A stretch of 23,521 nt of DNA from an uncultured Porphyromonadaceae bacterium (lineage in GTDB: Bacteria; Bacteroidota; Bacteroidia; Bacteroidales; UBA11471). Below are positions 1 to 7,991 of the stretch, piece by piece. The DNA is taken from positions 1 through 23,521 of the forward strand of contig UQOX01000034.1 in NCBI GenBank assembly GCA_900542765.1, written 5' to 3'. How positions within the stretch are numbered: the first letter of the stretch is position 1; each line of letters begins with the position of its first letter. Under the pieces are notes generated by a model, which saw nothing but the letters and a program-made list of their open reading frames with translations, ran no database searches and was not told where the DNA came from. The position numbers were made by a program, and so were the translations under genes.

Positions 1-34
1 GTGAGGGCCTACGGCATTTGCCGTGGGCCCTCAC
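1..34. terminator. Hairpin, probable terminator downstream of ugd
   Basis: A 15-bp stem (1-15 with 20-34) encloses the loop ATTT at 16-19. Pairing is perfect except for one T:G wobble. It lies about 70 bp past the stop of the minus-strand UDP-glucose dehydrogenase gene, so it may end that transcript. The poly-T tail for the minus direction would lie left of the window and cannot be seen. On the plus side the following bases are only moderately T-rich, so it could instead terminate a plus-strand gene located to the left. Confidence 0.6.
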
Positions 35-103
35 TGCTTGTTATTTATATACTTATTATTCTAAGCTTGGAATCATTATTAGAGAAATTCTCCTAAACGA
101 CGA

Positions 104-1417
104 TTATCGTCCGATACAAAGATAGGTGAATCCCATTTTACGCAACTCTTCGGCGTCGTAGATGTTGCGCCCGTCGATAATCAACGGCGTCCGCATCGTC
201 TTCTTGATTACGCCCCAGCTCGGCAACCTGAACTGCTTCCACTCCGTCAGCATCAAAAGTGCATCGGCTTCGAGTACGGCATCGTACATGTCGGTCGCAT
301 ATTCCACACTCCTGCCTATCCGTCGACGACACTCGTCCATCGCTACCGGGTCATAGACTTTCACCTCACACCCGGCTGCCTGCAACAGTTTTATGGTCAC
401 CAACGATGTCGCCTCACGCATGTCATCGGTCTCGGGCTTGAACGACAATCCCCACAAGGCGATTTTCTTCCCTTGCAAGGCTCCGTCATAATAAGCACTC
501 AATTTCTTATACAATATTGTCTTTTGTGCTTCATTCACCTCTTCTACGGCTTGTAATACACGCATGGGGTAACCGGCTTTCTCGGCCGTCTTTATCAGCG
601 CTTTTACGTCCTTGGGAAAACAACTGCCCCCGTATCCGCAACCCGGATAGAGAAATTTCGATCCGATGCGGCTGTCGCTGCCTATGCCTTTGCGCACCAT
701 GTTGACATCGGCTCCCACCAGTTCGCAGAGGTTGGCAATGTCGTTCATAAACGAGATGCGCGTGGCCAACATCGAATTGGCCGCATACTTGATCATCTCG
801 GCCGAGGGTATGTCGGTAAAGATGACGCGGAAATTATTCAACAGGAACGGACGGTAAAGCCGGCTCATCTTCTCTTGTGCCTGTTCGCTCTCGACACCCA
901 CTACGACACGGTCGGGCGACATGAAATCCTTGATGGCCGCCCCTTCTTTCAGAAACTCCGGATTCGAGGCCACATCGAACGGGATTTTCTCGCCCCGCTG
1001 GACCAACTCTTCTTCTATGACCGCCTTTACTTTCTTGGCCGTTCCGACCGGAACCGTGCTCTTGGTTACCAGTATGGTGTATTTTTTGATGTTCTGGCCA
1101 AATGTCCGGGCTACGGCCAAGACATATTGCAGGTCGGCGCTTCCGTCTTCATCGGGCGGCGTGCCTACGGCCGAAAACACAATCTCCACATCATCGAGAC
1201 ATTCCTTCAAATCGGTCGTGAAATGCAGTCGGCCTTCCCGACTGTTCCGAAGCACCATTTCATCAAGCCCCGGTTCATATATGGGTACCTGGCCCTGTTG
1301 CAACACTTCGATTTTTGCTTTATCTACATCTACGCAGGTTACGTCTACGCCCATTTCGGCAAAACATGTTCCCGAGACCAATCCTACATAGCCGGTCCCT
1401 ACTATCGCTATCTTCAT
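104..1417 (-). CDS. ugd: UDP-glucose 6-dehydrogenase (UDP-glucose/GDP-mannose dehydrogenase family)
   Basis: Oxidises UDP-glucose to UDP-glucuronate with two NAD+, supplying a charged sugar for capsule or other surface polysaccharide. It acts in the cytoplasm. The 437-residue length is normal for the family. The N-terminal Rossmann motif is GTGYVGL (residues 7-13). The catalytic loop GYGGSCFPKD (261-270) holds the nucleophile Cys266 and Asp270, and Lys210 and Asn214 sit in the expected EMIKYAANS segment. The C-terminal UDP-binding domain contains SFKPETDDMREA. The gene starts 14 bp after the stop of the upstream sugar transferase, so the two are probably cotranscribed. A related dehydrogenase acting on UDP-ManNAc or GDP-mannose is possible, but the motif details favour UDP-glucose. 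Confidence 0.9.
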   Translation of the reverse strand: MKIAIVGTGYVGLVSGTCFAEMGVDVTCVDVDKAKIEVLQQGQVPIYEPGLDEMVLRNSREGRLHFTTDLKECLDDVEIVFSAVGTPPDEDGSADLQYVLAVARTFGQNIKKYTILVTKSTVPVGTAKKVKAVIEEELVQRGEKIPFDVASNPEFLKEGAAIKDFMSPDRVVVGVESEQAQEKMSRLYRPFLLNNFRVIFTDIPSAEMIKYAANSMLATRISFMNDIANLCELVGADVNMVRKGIGSDSRIGSKFLYPGCGYGGSCFPKDVKALIKTAEKAGYPMRVLQAVEEVNEAQKTILYKKLSAYYDGALQGKKIALWGLSFKPETDDMREATSLVTIKLLQAAGCEVKVYDPVAMDECRRRIGRSVEYATDMYDAVLEADALLMLTEWKQFRLPSWGVIKKTMRTPLIIDGRNIYDAEELRKMGFTYLCIGR

Positions 1418-1431
1418 ATCGTTATCGTGGT

Positions 1432-2814
1432 CTATACGGCATTATCGTCGCCCTTGAATAATAAGACAAAGGTGAGAAATATTATCTTCAAATCCAATAA
1501 GATGTTCCAATTTTCGATATACCAAATATCATATTCGACCCGTTTTTCCATTTGCCACAACTCGCGGGTTTCGCCTCTATACCCATTGATTTGGGCCCAA
1601 CCGGTAAGCCCCGGCTTTGCAAAATGACGAACCATGTACTTGTCGATAATGGCCGAATATTCCTGGGTATGTTTCAACATGTGCGGTCGAGGCCCCACAA
1701 AAGACATCTCGCCCTTAAAGATATTAAACACCTGAGGCAGCTCATCGAGGCTGGTTTTCCTCAGGAAATGGCCAATGCGTGTAATACGCGGGTCATTGGC
1801 CGTCGCCTGCAACTTATCGGCCTCTGCATTCAGCCGCATGGTTCTAAATTTCAAGCAACTAAATTCGCGCCCCATATATCCGGTTCGTTTCTGTTTGAAA
1901 AGTACCGGACCGGGAGAAGAGAACCGCACCAAAAGAGCAATGGGCAGATACCATATCGGCGCCAACAGGATCATAAAAAGCGAAAACAAGAAGTCGAACG
2001 CCCTTTTCACGAAACGTCCCGTCCATCGTTGCAACGGCTCACGGCATATCGACAGCAACGGGGTATTCCCCATGATTTGATAATGCAGGCGCCGAGGTAT
2101 GTATTGGGATATTTCGGGTAAAATAAAGAAACGTATGCCGTTCTGCTCTGAGAAATAAAGCAAATCGACGATTTCGGCATTTTGAGTATTGGGTAATGCG
2201 CAATAAATTTCGTCGATATGTTTTTCGATGCAAAATGCCGCCACGTCATCGATTGTTCCCCGCAGCTGCTCCTTCTCACACTTCGGGGCGGTATCATCAT
2301 CAAAAAAGCCCATAAACCGGAACCCATATCCGGCATCGGATTGCAACTCTTTATAGAGTGACATTCCCGACGAACCGGCGCCGACAATAATGACCCGCTT
2401 GAAATTGTATCCATGACGTCGAATGTATCGCAGGAGACGATTCGACAATAACCACCACAGGTTTAAGAAACAAAAGAAAAAGAGGAACAACAACAGCAAT
2501 CCCATCGAGTCGACATCGACCTTGACGCACGCCATGCACGCCAAAAAGAGCAGGAATTCGAAAAACACCGACTCCGACGCAATCAGCAACAAACGGTCGA
2601 CATACACGATGCGCATGTTATGCACATACCTGAAAAAGAAGGCGATGGGCAAATATGAAAGATTCAGCAACAGACACACGAGCTTCCGCGAATCGCCATC
2701 GGGCAACATCTCGGGAAAGAGCATCAGTAAAAATAAAAAGGCGACATTGAGACACACAAAGTCGCCTAAGGTTATTATTTTACTGATCAAATGTCCATAA
2801 CCTTTCCTTACCAT
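1432..2814 (-). CDS. Polyprenyl-phosphate sugar-1-phosphate transferase (WcaJ/WbaP-like)
   Basis: Transfers a sugar-1-phosphate, commonly glucose or galactose, from a nucleotide sugar to undecaprenyl phosphate, starting assembly of a capsular or exopolysaccharide repeat unit at the inner membrane. The 460-residue protein has about four hydrophobic segments within residues 13-125. A Rossmann-like CoA-binding-type domain follows (VIIVGAGSSG at 141-150). Another membrane segment lies at about 272-297, and then the catalytic bacterial sugar transferase domain. Visible catalytic motifs are KRAFD (270-274), LKFRTM (321-326), DELPQVFNIFKGEMSFVGPR (357-376) and KPGLTGWAQINGYRG (400-414). It precedes ugd by 14 bp. 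No other glycosyltransferases are nearby, so this is not a full capsule locus. Substrate sugar cannot be told from sequence alone. Confidence 0.9.
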   Translation of the reverse strand: MVRKGYGHLISKIITLGDFVCLNVAFLFLLMLFPEMLPDGDSRKLVCLLLNLSYLPIAFFFRYVHNMRIVYVDRLLLIASESVFFEFLLFLACMACVKVDVDSMGLLLLFLFFFCFLNLWWLLSNRLLRYIRRHGYNFKRVIIVGAGSSGMSLYKELQSDAGYGFRFMGFFDDDTAPKCEKEQLRGTIDDVAAFCIEKHIDEIYCALPNTQNAEIVDLLYFSEQNGIRFFILPEISQYIPRRLHYQIMGNTPLLSICREPLQRWTGRFVKRAFDFLFSLFMILLAPIWYLPIALLVRFSSPGPVLFKQKRTGYMGREFSCLKFRTMRLNAEADKLQATANDPRITRIGHFLRKTSLDELPQVFNIFKGEMSFVGPRPHMLKHTQEYSAIIDKYMVRHFAKPGLTGWAQINGYRGETRELWQMEKRVEYDIWYIENWNILLDLKIIFLTFVLLFKGDDNAV

Positions 2815-2867
2815 AACAACCGCGTTTATGATAAGATAACGGAAAAATTGAAAGTTTATTGTATTTA

Positions 2868-4745
2868 TTATCGCAATTTTTCGTCAATCAATTCGATTTT
2901 TTGGACGAGCAACTGCATGTCATCTTTCAATTTGTCGATTTTACGTTTCAACTCCTCGACCATCTTATTTCCCGATTTGGAAGAGACATTGAGAAATCCC
3001 ATGTTATTTTGGTAGGTCTGCAAACTGTTTTTCATGCTCTCATAGGCCCGCATCAGGCGCTCACGCTCCCGATAGAGTTTGTTTTGGGCCTGCTCGGAAG
3101 AGGCCAACTCCTCGACCGTATTGCTGAATGCATCTAAGCGGTTACGAGCCTCCTTCATATTCCAACGCTTGAAGTGGACATCAAGTGCCGTTTGGTATTG
3201 CTTGCGCAACTTGTCCTTTTCCTTGAACGGGACATGACCGATGGCGGCCCACTCCGACATCAAGGCTCTGACTTGTGTCAATCCGGCATTCTTATCGAGA
3301 GTCTCATCGATGGCGTTGAGCTTCTCTATGATTGCCTGCTTGGCTTGCAAATTATCTTGTTCTTCGTTTTTCTTCGAAGCAAATTCTTGTTTCTTGCGGT
3401 CGAAAAAGTAATCGCATGCCTCGGTGAAGCGTTTCCAAATGGCATCGGAATATTTGCGAGGAACAGCACCTATGGTGCGCCACTCTTTTTGGAGTTGGGT
3501 CAATTTTTCCGATGTAGCTCGCCAATCGGTACTCTCTTTTAAAGCCTCGGCCTGCTCACAGAGAGAGCGTTTCTTTTCGAGATTGAGCGACATGGCGTCT
3601 TTTACGGTCTTGTAGTATTCGGCCTTGCGCGAGAAAAAGAGGTCACACGATTTTCTGAAACGCTCAAACAACTGCGTGTTTACCTTGCGAGAGGCAAAGC
3701 CCACCGCTTTCCAACGTTCTTGCATATCCAACACGCTCTTGGTCTTTTCGTCCCATGCCGAGAAGGATTGCAACGAATCGAGGTCGATAGCCTCTATCTC
3801 TTCACACAATGCGGTTTTGGCCTGTTCGTTGGCCAACTCATTTGCTTTTATCGTTTCGAAATATTGCTGGTGACGTTTGTTGATGACGGTCGAAGCCTCT
3901 TTGAAACGATTCCATATCTCTTCGCGCATCTCTTTCGATACCGGACCTATGCCTCGCCACTCCTCATGCAAGTTTTGCAAGGTCTTGAAAGCGTCCAGTA
4001 CATCATCATTGGCAGCAAGCGCCTCGGCCTGTTCACAAAGGGCGGTCTTCTGTTCCAAATTCTTTTTGAAATCATAATCACGCAACTCCTTGTGTATTTT
4101 CAGCAAGTCATAAAAATTCTCACTGTATGTCTGGAACGTTTTCCAAAGGTCGCTGACCGCTGATGCCGGCACATTTACGATTTCCTTAAATTCTTGCTGG
4201 CGTTCCTTGAAGTCATTGTAATATTTGCCGATGTTATCGGGATCCTCGATATAGCTCTTTATCTCATCGAGAATAGCTTGTTTGCGAGCCAAATTGTCCT
4301 GGCGTTCTTTTTCTTGCTGCTCGATATAGGCGGCTTTCTTTTCCTTGTAGCTGTTGAGAAGCGTTTTTAAAGTCTCTTCGAGAGAATCGAGAGGGATTTG
4401 GAATTCGCCCTTGTTTTCTTCCGGCATTTCATCATACGCCCGATGAGCCTCTTCGATTTCGTTTTTCCGCAATTTGTAATACTGTTGCTTCAAAGCATCG
4501 ATTTCGTCTTTCACTTCTTCGACAGGTATCGCCAACAACTCCTTGATGCGCTCAACAATTTGCTCACGCGTACAGGGGTTTTGTACCTGTGTATCGGCGA
4601 CCGATGTTTCGGCAACCGATTCCACAGCTTCGGGAACAGGAAGTTCGTCCGTTTTAGCAACAGGTTCGCCATTCCCGGCGACATTAATCGTATTTTTCTC
4701 CTCGGCTTTACCTTCGGGAGAAAGAATATTTTGAGGCTCCATCAT
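2868..4745 (-). CDS. DUF349 repeat protein
   Basis: A 625-residue, highly charged, mostly helical protein of unknown function. The first 60 or so residues are acidic and low in complexity. Five DUF349 repeats then follow at about 155-222, 230-300, 308-378, 390-456 and 466-530. Each carries a W-x-x-[IV]-G core (EWRGIGPVS, ERWKAVGFAS, EWRTIGAVPR, EWAAIGHVP), except the first, which is degenerate (FKEIVNVP). A coiled-coil stretch ends the protein (about 540-625). No signal peptide or membrane segment is visible, so it is probably cytoplasmic. A start at either of two adjacent ATG codons is possible. No TAnnTTTG box was found in the 126 bp upstream. The family is widespread in Bacteroidetes, but I know of no established role. 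Confidence 0.88.
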   Translation of the reverse strand: MMEPQNILSPEGKAEEKNTINVAGNGEPVAKTDELPVPEAVESVAETSVADTQVQNPCTREQIVERIKELLAIPVEEVKDEIDALKQQYYKLRKNEIEEAHRAYDEMPEENKGEFQIPLDSLEETLKTLLNSYKEKKAAYIEQQEKERQDNLARKQAILDEIKSYIEDPDNIGKYYNDFKERQQEFKEIVNVPASAVSDLWKTFQTYSENFYDLLKIHKELRDYDFKKNLEQKTALCEQAEALAANDDVLDAFKTLQNLHEEWRGIGPVSKEMREEIWNRFKEASTVINKRHQQYFETIKANELANEQAKTALCEEIEAIDLDSLQSFSAWDEKTKSVLDMQERWKAVGFASRKVNTQLFERFRKSCDLFFSRKAEYYKTVKDAMSLNLEKKRSLCEQAEALKESTDWRATSEKLTQLQKEWRTIGAVPRKYSDAIWKRFTEACDYFFDRKKQEFASKKNEEQDNLQAKQAIIEKLNAIDETLDKNAGLTQVRALMSEWAAIGHVPFKEKDKLRKQYQTALDVHFKRWNMKEARNRLDAFSNTVEELASSEQAQNKLYRERERLMRAYESMKNSLQTYQNNMGFLNVSSKSGNKMVEELKRKIDKLKDDMQLLVQKIELIDEKLR

Positions 4746-4871
4746 TATACAAAAATTTAATTAAGGCATAATTTTATCTCACAAAACAAAGAAAAATTTT
4801 CGTTTCTTCATAACAAATCTCCGCATTTTTTCGCGAAGAGTGGTATTTTATGTTTTTTCAGCGTTTCACTT

Positions 4872-5645
4872 TTATTCATACAATTCAATGCAACCAAATC
4901 CCAGGCTTATCTTGTCGCCCAATCCCGTGTTATGTATAAGTTGTTGCAAAATGGGGTGTAATGTGAGTCTGAATTTACACATATAACCTATCACTTTCGA
5001 TTCTTCCCGTGTAAAGCGTTTGATGAATATTCCCTTTCGTTTGGGGGGCGCAATCAGTTCAAACTTGAAATTGGTCTCATAGGGAAATTCTTTCCCATAG
5101 AAATAGTTGTATTTTTCGAGAATCGTACGCAACAACATTTCTTCATAATCGGGCGATTCGGGCCCTATATATTCAAAACTGCGATTGGATCTCATACAAG
5201 AGACCACAATGGGCGACAACGACAGGTAGGTCATCGTCTCGGTATATTCCACCGGCTCGCTTTTGTGTATCTCTTCTATCTTGAATGCCACTTGGGACTT
5301 TCGGTCACCGACTAAAACCTCCCGACCTTCGAAGGCATTTCGAATGAATTCTTCACTGCCCCTCTCGGGAAGGGTCGAAATCCATAATTGTACTTTTTTG
5401 GCCAAAACATACAATCGGTCTTCCTCGACTTTGATTTTCGGTATATATAGGTTCGACACCGACATCAATTTATATCGGGTATTCATCTCCGGCAAAAAGC
5501 CATTGATGCCCAGCCACTGCTCATACGCTCCACTATCTTCGGTCAAAATTCGATGCACACACGACGACAATTCATACTGATAACTTACCGGCAGTACATT
5601 CCCCGCCAGTTCGGCCTGTACAGATAGCACTAACTTAAATCGCAT
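4872..5645 (-). CDS. cas6: Orphan Cas6-type CRISPR endoribonuclease
   Basis: The 257-residue protein fits the Cas6 family of pre-crRNA endoribonucleases, which have two ferredoxin-like RNA-binding domains. The diagnostic C-terminal glycine-rich loop is present as GLGDKISLGFG, matching the GhGxxxxxGhG pattern exactly. The N-terminal part also aligns with archaeal Cas6 (YQYELSS near residue 22, KLMSVS at 59-64, LSLSPIVV in the middle). Against Pyrococcus furiosus Cas6, recalled from memory, the catalytic His46 falls on Gly46 and Tyr31 falls on His31, while Lys52 matches Lys59. The active site is therefore atypical and may use His31 or be inactive. No other cas gene or repeat array lies in the window. 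The gene begins 69 bp after the M16 protease stop and has a strong AAGGAGG ribosome binding site, unusual for this genome. Confidence 0.85.
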   Translation of the reverse strand: MRFKLVLSVQAELAGNVLPVSYQYELSSCVHRILTEDSGAYEQWLGINGFLPEMNTRYKLMSVSNLYIPKIKVEEDRLYVLAKKVQLWISTLPERGSEEFIRNAFEGREVLVGDRKSQVAFKIEEIHKSEPVEYTETMTYLSLSPIVVSCMRSNRSFEYIGPESPDYEEMLLRTILEKYNYFYGKEFPYETNFKFELIAPPKRKGIFIKRFTREESKVIGYMCKFRLTLHPILQQLIHNTGLGDKISLGFGCIELYE

Positions 5646-5655
5646 AATTCTTATT

Positions 5656-5662
5656 CCTCCTT
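5656..5662 (-). promoter_or_regulatory. Strong Shine-Dalgarno sequence for cas6
   Basis: AAGGAGG on the minus strand lies 10 nt before the cas6 ATG at 5645. Most genes in this window have no such element, which makes this one stand out. Three short copies of GTAAG or its complement CTTAC surround it (5660-5664, 5667-5671, 5678-5682) and could form weak alternative hairpins near the site. Confidence 0.65.
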
Positions 5663-5714
5663 ACTTGTAAGTTTTATCTTACTTTTTCATCAAATCCTTT
5701 TTTTAACGCGTACC

Positions 5715-6959
5715 TCAACAGCTGTTTTGGGCTTTGTAATACAACGTCGACATATTATTCGCTCTAAATATCGCTTGGGCCGTCGTTTGTAACGCTTCCG
5801 GCGTAATGCGATAATATTTTTCTATTTCATGGTCGATGGCTTCGGCTTGGTCGAGCAACTCGAAATAAGCCAAATTGGCTGCCTTGTCGACATAACTCAA
5901 ATTTGAGAAAAGATAGTTTGTCTCAAATTTATGAACCATCTTGCGGATCTCCGGTTCTGGAACGGGTTCACTGCACAACTTTTCGAGTTCCTCTTCTATG
6001 GCTTCATCGGCTTGTTGCATCGATACGCCCCGATTCAATCGTCCGTTTATCAAGAAGAGGCCGGTTTCTATATCTCCGGTGATACTGGCATCTATGGCCG
6101 TAAAAAGGGGCTTTTCCATGACCAAGTGTCGGAAAAGACGTGATGAACGGCCATTCGATAGTATATCTGAAATCAGATCACACGTTTGGTAATGTTCTCC
6201 GCCCCTACCTTCCATGTGGAAGGCTTTCACGATTGCGTCCATCGGGACATCTCGCTCCACCTCCTTTTGGCGAGGGGCCTGCTGTTGAGGTTCGGGCAAA
6301 ATATGTCGAGACGGTATCGTCCTCTTCTCAATAGGGGCAAACCATTTTTCGGCCAGTCTCAAAGTCTCTTCATACGAAATATTTCCGGCGACAGCCAATA
6401 TCGCATTGTTCGGTGCATAGTGGCTATAATAAAACGATTTTACCTCATCGAGGGTAGCCCCTTCGATATGGGTTATGTCACGACCTATTACCGGCCAGCG
6501 ATATGGGTGACGAAGATAAGCCATTTCGCGTATCAAAGCCGAAATATCGCCATAAGGCTGATTCAATGTCCGCTGTTTGAATTCCTCAATGACAACTGCT
6601 TTCTGTATGTCGAGGCTACGTTGCGAAAAGTCCAATCCCAGCATGCGGTCCGATTCCAACCAAAAGGCGGTCTCTACATTCTGCCGAGGGACTATGGTAT
6701 AGTAATTTGTAATATCATTACTCGTCCATGCGTTGTTCTCGCCTCCTGCCTGCTGCAATTCAGCATCGAAATCCGACACATGAAGTGACCCTCCGAACAT
6801 GAGGTGCTCAAACAAATGGGCAAATCCCGTACGGTCAGGCGACTCATCTCTCGACCCCACATCGTACAATAGATTCAAGGCGACCATCTGTGTATTGCAA
6901 TCGGCATGATGCAATAACCTCAATCCATTGGGAAACTGATATTTATTTACCTCTATCAC
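5715..6959 (-). CDS. M16 family zinc metalloprotease
   Basis: A single-unit M16 (pitrilysin/processing-peptidase type) protease of 414 residues. The inverted zinc motif HxxEH is HLFEH at 48-52, and the third ligand is expected in VVIEEF, around Glu125-Glu126. An N-terminal catalytic domain and a C-terminal inactive-type domain fill the length usual for M16B proteins. No signal peptide is evident, so a cytoplasmic location is likely. The start is GTG, 6 bp after the stop of the upstream cyclophilin gene, so the two form an operon. In Bacteroidetes, M16B proteins often occur with a second, catalytically inactive M16 partner; none is adjacent here. The substrate is unknown. Confidence 0.9.
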   Translation of the reverse strand: MIEVNKYQFPNGLRLLHHADCNTQMVALNLLYDVGSRDESPDRTGFAHLFEHLMFGGSLHVSDFDAELQQAGGENNAWTSNDITNYYTIVPRQNVETAFWLESDRMLGLDFSQRSLDIQKAVVIEEFKQRTLNQPYGDISALIREMAYLRHPYRWPVIGRDITHIEGATLDEVKSFYYSHYAPNNAILAVAGNISYEETLRLAEKWFAPIEKRTIPSRHILPEPQQQAPRQKEVERDVPMDAIVKAFHMEGRGGEHYQTCDLISDILSNGRSSRLFRHLVMEKPLFTAIDASITGDIETGLFLINGRLNRGVSMQQADEAIEEELEKLCSEPVPEPEIRKMVHKFETNYLFSNLSYVDKAANLAYFELLDQAEAIDHEIEKYYRITPEALQTTAQAIFRANNMSTLYYKAQNSC

Positions 6960-6965
6960 TTATTT

Positions 6966-7778
6966 TCAATCCAACACTTTCATGCTCATTTTTATGTCAT
7001 GTTCGGGTCTATCTCCGTCTCGGGTTGGTACCGCCTCTATAAGATCTAAGACATCGAACCCTTCAACCACCTCCCCGAATACGGTATAATCTCCGTCGAG
7101 ATGCGGTGCCCCCCCGACAGTCGTATAGGCCGTTTTCTGCTCTTGGGAGAAATGGAAGCCACCCTCGTTCCGCATAATGTCTTTCAACTCGGCCAAAAGC
7201 TTTTCTTGAAGTTCAACCAGTGCCGGTTGATTTTTCGAACGGCGATACTGCATAATCTCTTCCCGATGTGCAGCGACCAGCGACTGGAATACCGATTCTT
7301 CCTTCCGTCGAGTCAGTTGCTGCTCCATCGATGCAAGTTGACCTTCGGAGAAAACTGCACCCGTGACAATATAAAATTGCGAACCTGACGATTTTTTTTC
7401 GGGATTTACATGGTCGCCTTGCCGGGCTGCGGCCAAAGCTCCTTTTTTATGGAAATGAGCAGAGACAAACTCTGCCGGAATCGTGTAGCCCGGCCCGCCA
7501 GAGCCCAACGCCTGTCGAGGTTTTGCCTGTCGGGAATCGGGGTCTCCACCTTGTATCATAAAATCTTTTATTACTCTGTGAAACAACAGACCGTCATAAT
7601 ATCCACTATTCACCAACTTCACAAAGTTATCCCTATGTTGGGGCGTATCGTTATATAATTTCACAACGATTTCTCCCATATCGGTTTTTATCGACACATA
7701 GGTATGGCTTTTATCACGCATGGTACACGATGACATGAATAAAATTATTGAGATTAAAAATATAAACCTACAATTCAC
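6966..7778 (-). CDS. Cyclophilin-type peptidyl-prolyl isomerase, lipoprotein
   Basis: Catalyses cis-trans isomerisation at proline and probably works as a periplasmic folding factor. The 270-residue precursor has a lipoprotein signal with a lipobox ending at Cys18 (FMSSC). Cyclophilin active-site residues are visible as Arg68, Phe73 and Gln76 in HRVIKDFMIQGGD, and the GSQFYIV and HLDGDYTVFGEV segments follow. A charged helical insert of about 75 residues (about 145-222) splits the last two motifs, which normally lie close together. The start is GTG at 7778; no in-frame ATG lies between it and the signal peptide. A TAnnTTTG promoter lies upstream at 7859-7866. The M16 protease gene follows by 6 bp. 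Confidence 0.9.
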   Translation of the reverse strand: MNCRFIFLISIILFMSSCTMRDKSHTYVSIKTDMGEIVVKLYNDTPQHRDNFVKLVNSGYYDGLLFHRVIKDFMIQGGDPDSRQAKPRQALGSGGPGYTIPAEFVSAHFHKKGALAAARQGDHVNPEKKSSGSQFYIVTGAVFSEGQLASMEQQLTRRKEESVFQSLVAAHREEIMQYRRSKNQPALVELQEKLLAELKDIMRNEGGFHFSQEQKTAYTTVGGAPHLDGDYTVFGEVVEGFDVLDLIEAVPTRDGDRPEHDIKMSMKVLD

Positions 7779-7858
7779 AATACACCCTTTACCTTCTCTT
7801 TAAAGAAGGGATTGTTTGCATTATATATTAACGAAAGGACATTTTTTTTGTTTGGAAG

Positions 7859-7889
7859 CAAATTTACATGTTTGCTCGATACCCTGCAA
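7859..7889 (-). promoter_or_regulatory. Bacteroides-type promoter for the cyclophilin-M16 operon
   Basis: On the minus strand a TAAATTTG -7 box (7859-7866) follows a TTG -33 element (7887-7889) with a 20-nt spacer. This fits the TTG-N19-21-TAnnTTTG pattern of the Bacteroidetes primary sigma factor. Transcription would start near 7852 and leave a leader of about 75 nt. A 6-bp inverted repeat (AGCAAA at 7857-7862 with TTTGCT at 7871-7876) overlaps the -7 box and could be an operator. Confidence 0.65.
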
Positions 7890-7952
7890 GGCTTTTAATG
7901 AAAAAAATTACTCTCTTCATGCAGAAATGTCCCCCGGTCTATAAATAATTCG

Positions 7953-7960
7953 TATATTTG
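7953..7960 (+). promoter_or_regulatory. Bacteroides-type -7 box for cysQ-cysC
   Basis: TATATTTG matches TAnnTTTG and lies 31 bp before the cysQ ATG at 7992, giving a short leader. No clear TTG -33 element is visible at the expected distance. The region from 7779 to 7991 is the divergent promoter region between the cyclophilin gene and cysQ; apart from the two promoters and small inverted repeats nothing else was recognised in it. Confidence 0.55.
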
Positions 7961-7991
7961 CAAAATTGTATGACGCATTTTGTCCATTGAC

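Noticed and set aside
875..1627. Open frame of 250 codons on the plus strand opposite ugd and the sugar transferase
   Set aside because: It spans the junction of two well-supported minus-strand genes and shows no protein family features.
104..2814. Capsule locus linked to the sulfotransferase
   Set aside because: Only two polysaccharide genes are present, on the other strand and more than 9 kb from the sulfotransferase, with unrelated genes and a divergent promoter between them.
4746..5714. Possible CRISPR array beside cas6
   Set aside because: The gaps at 4746-4871 and 5646-5714 contain no direct repeats of 25-40 bp; only 5-bp modules near the ribosome binding site.
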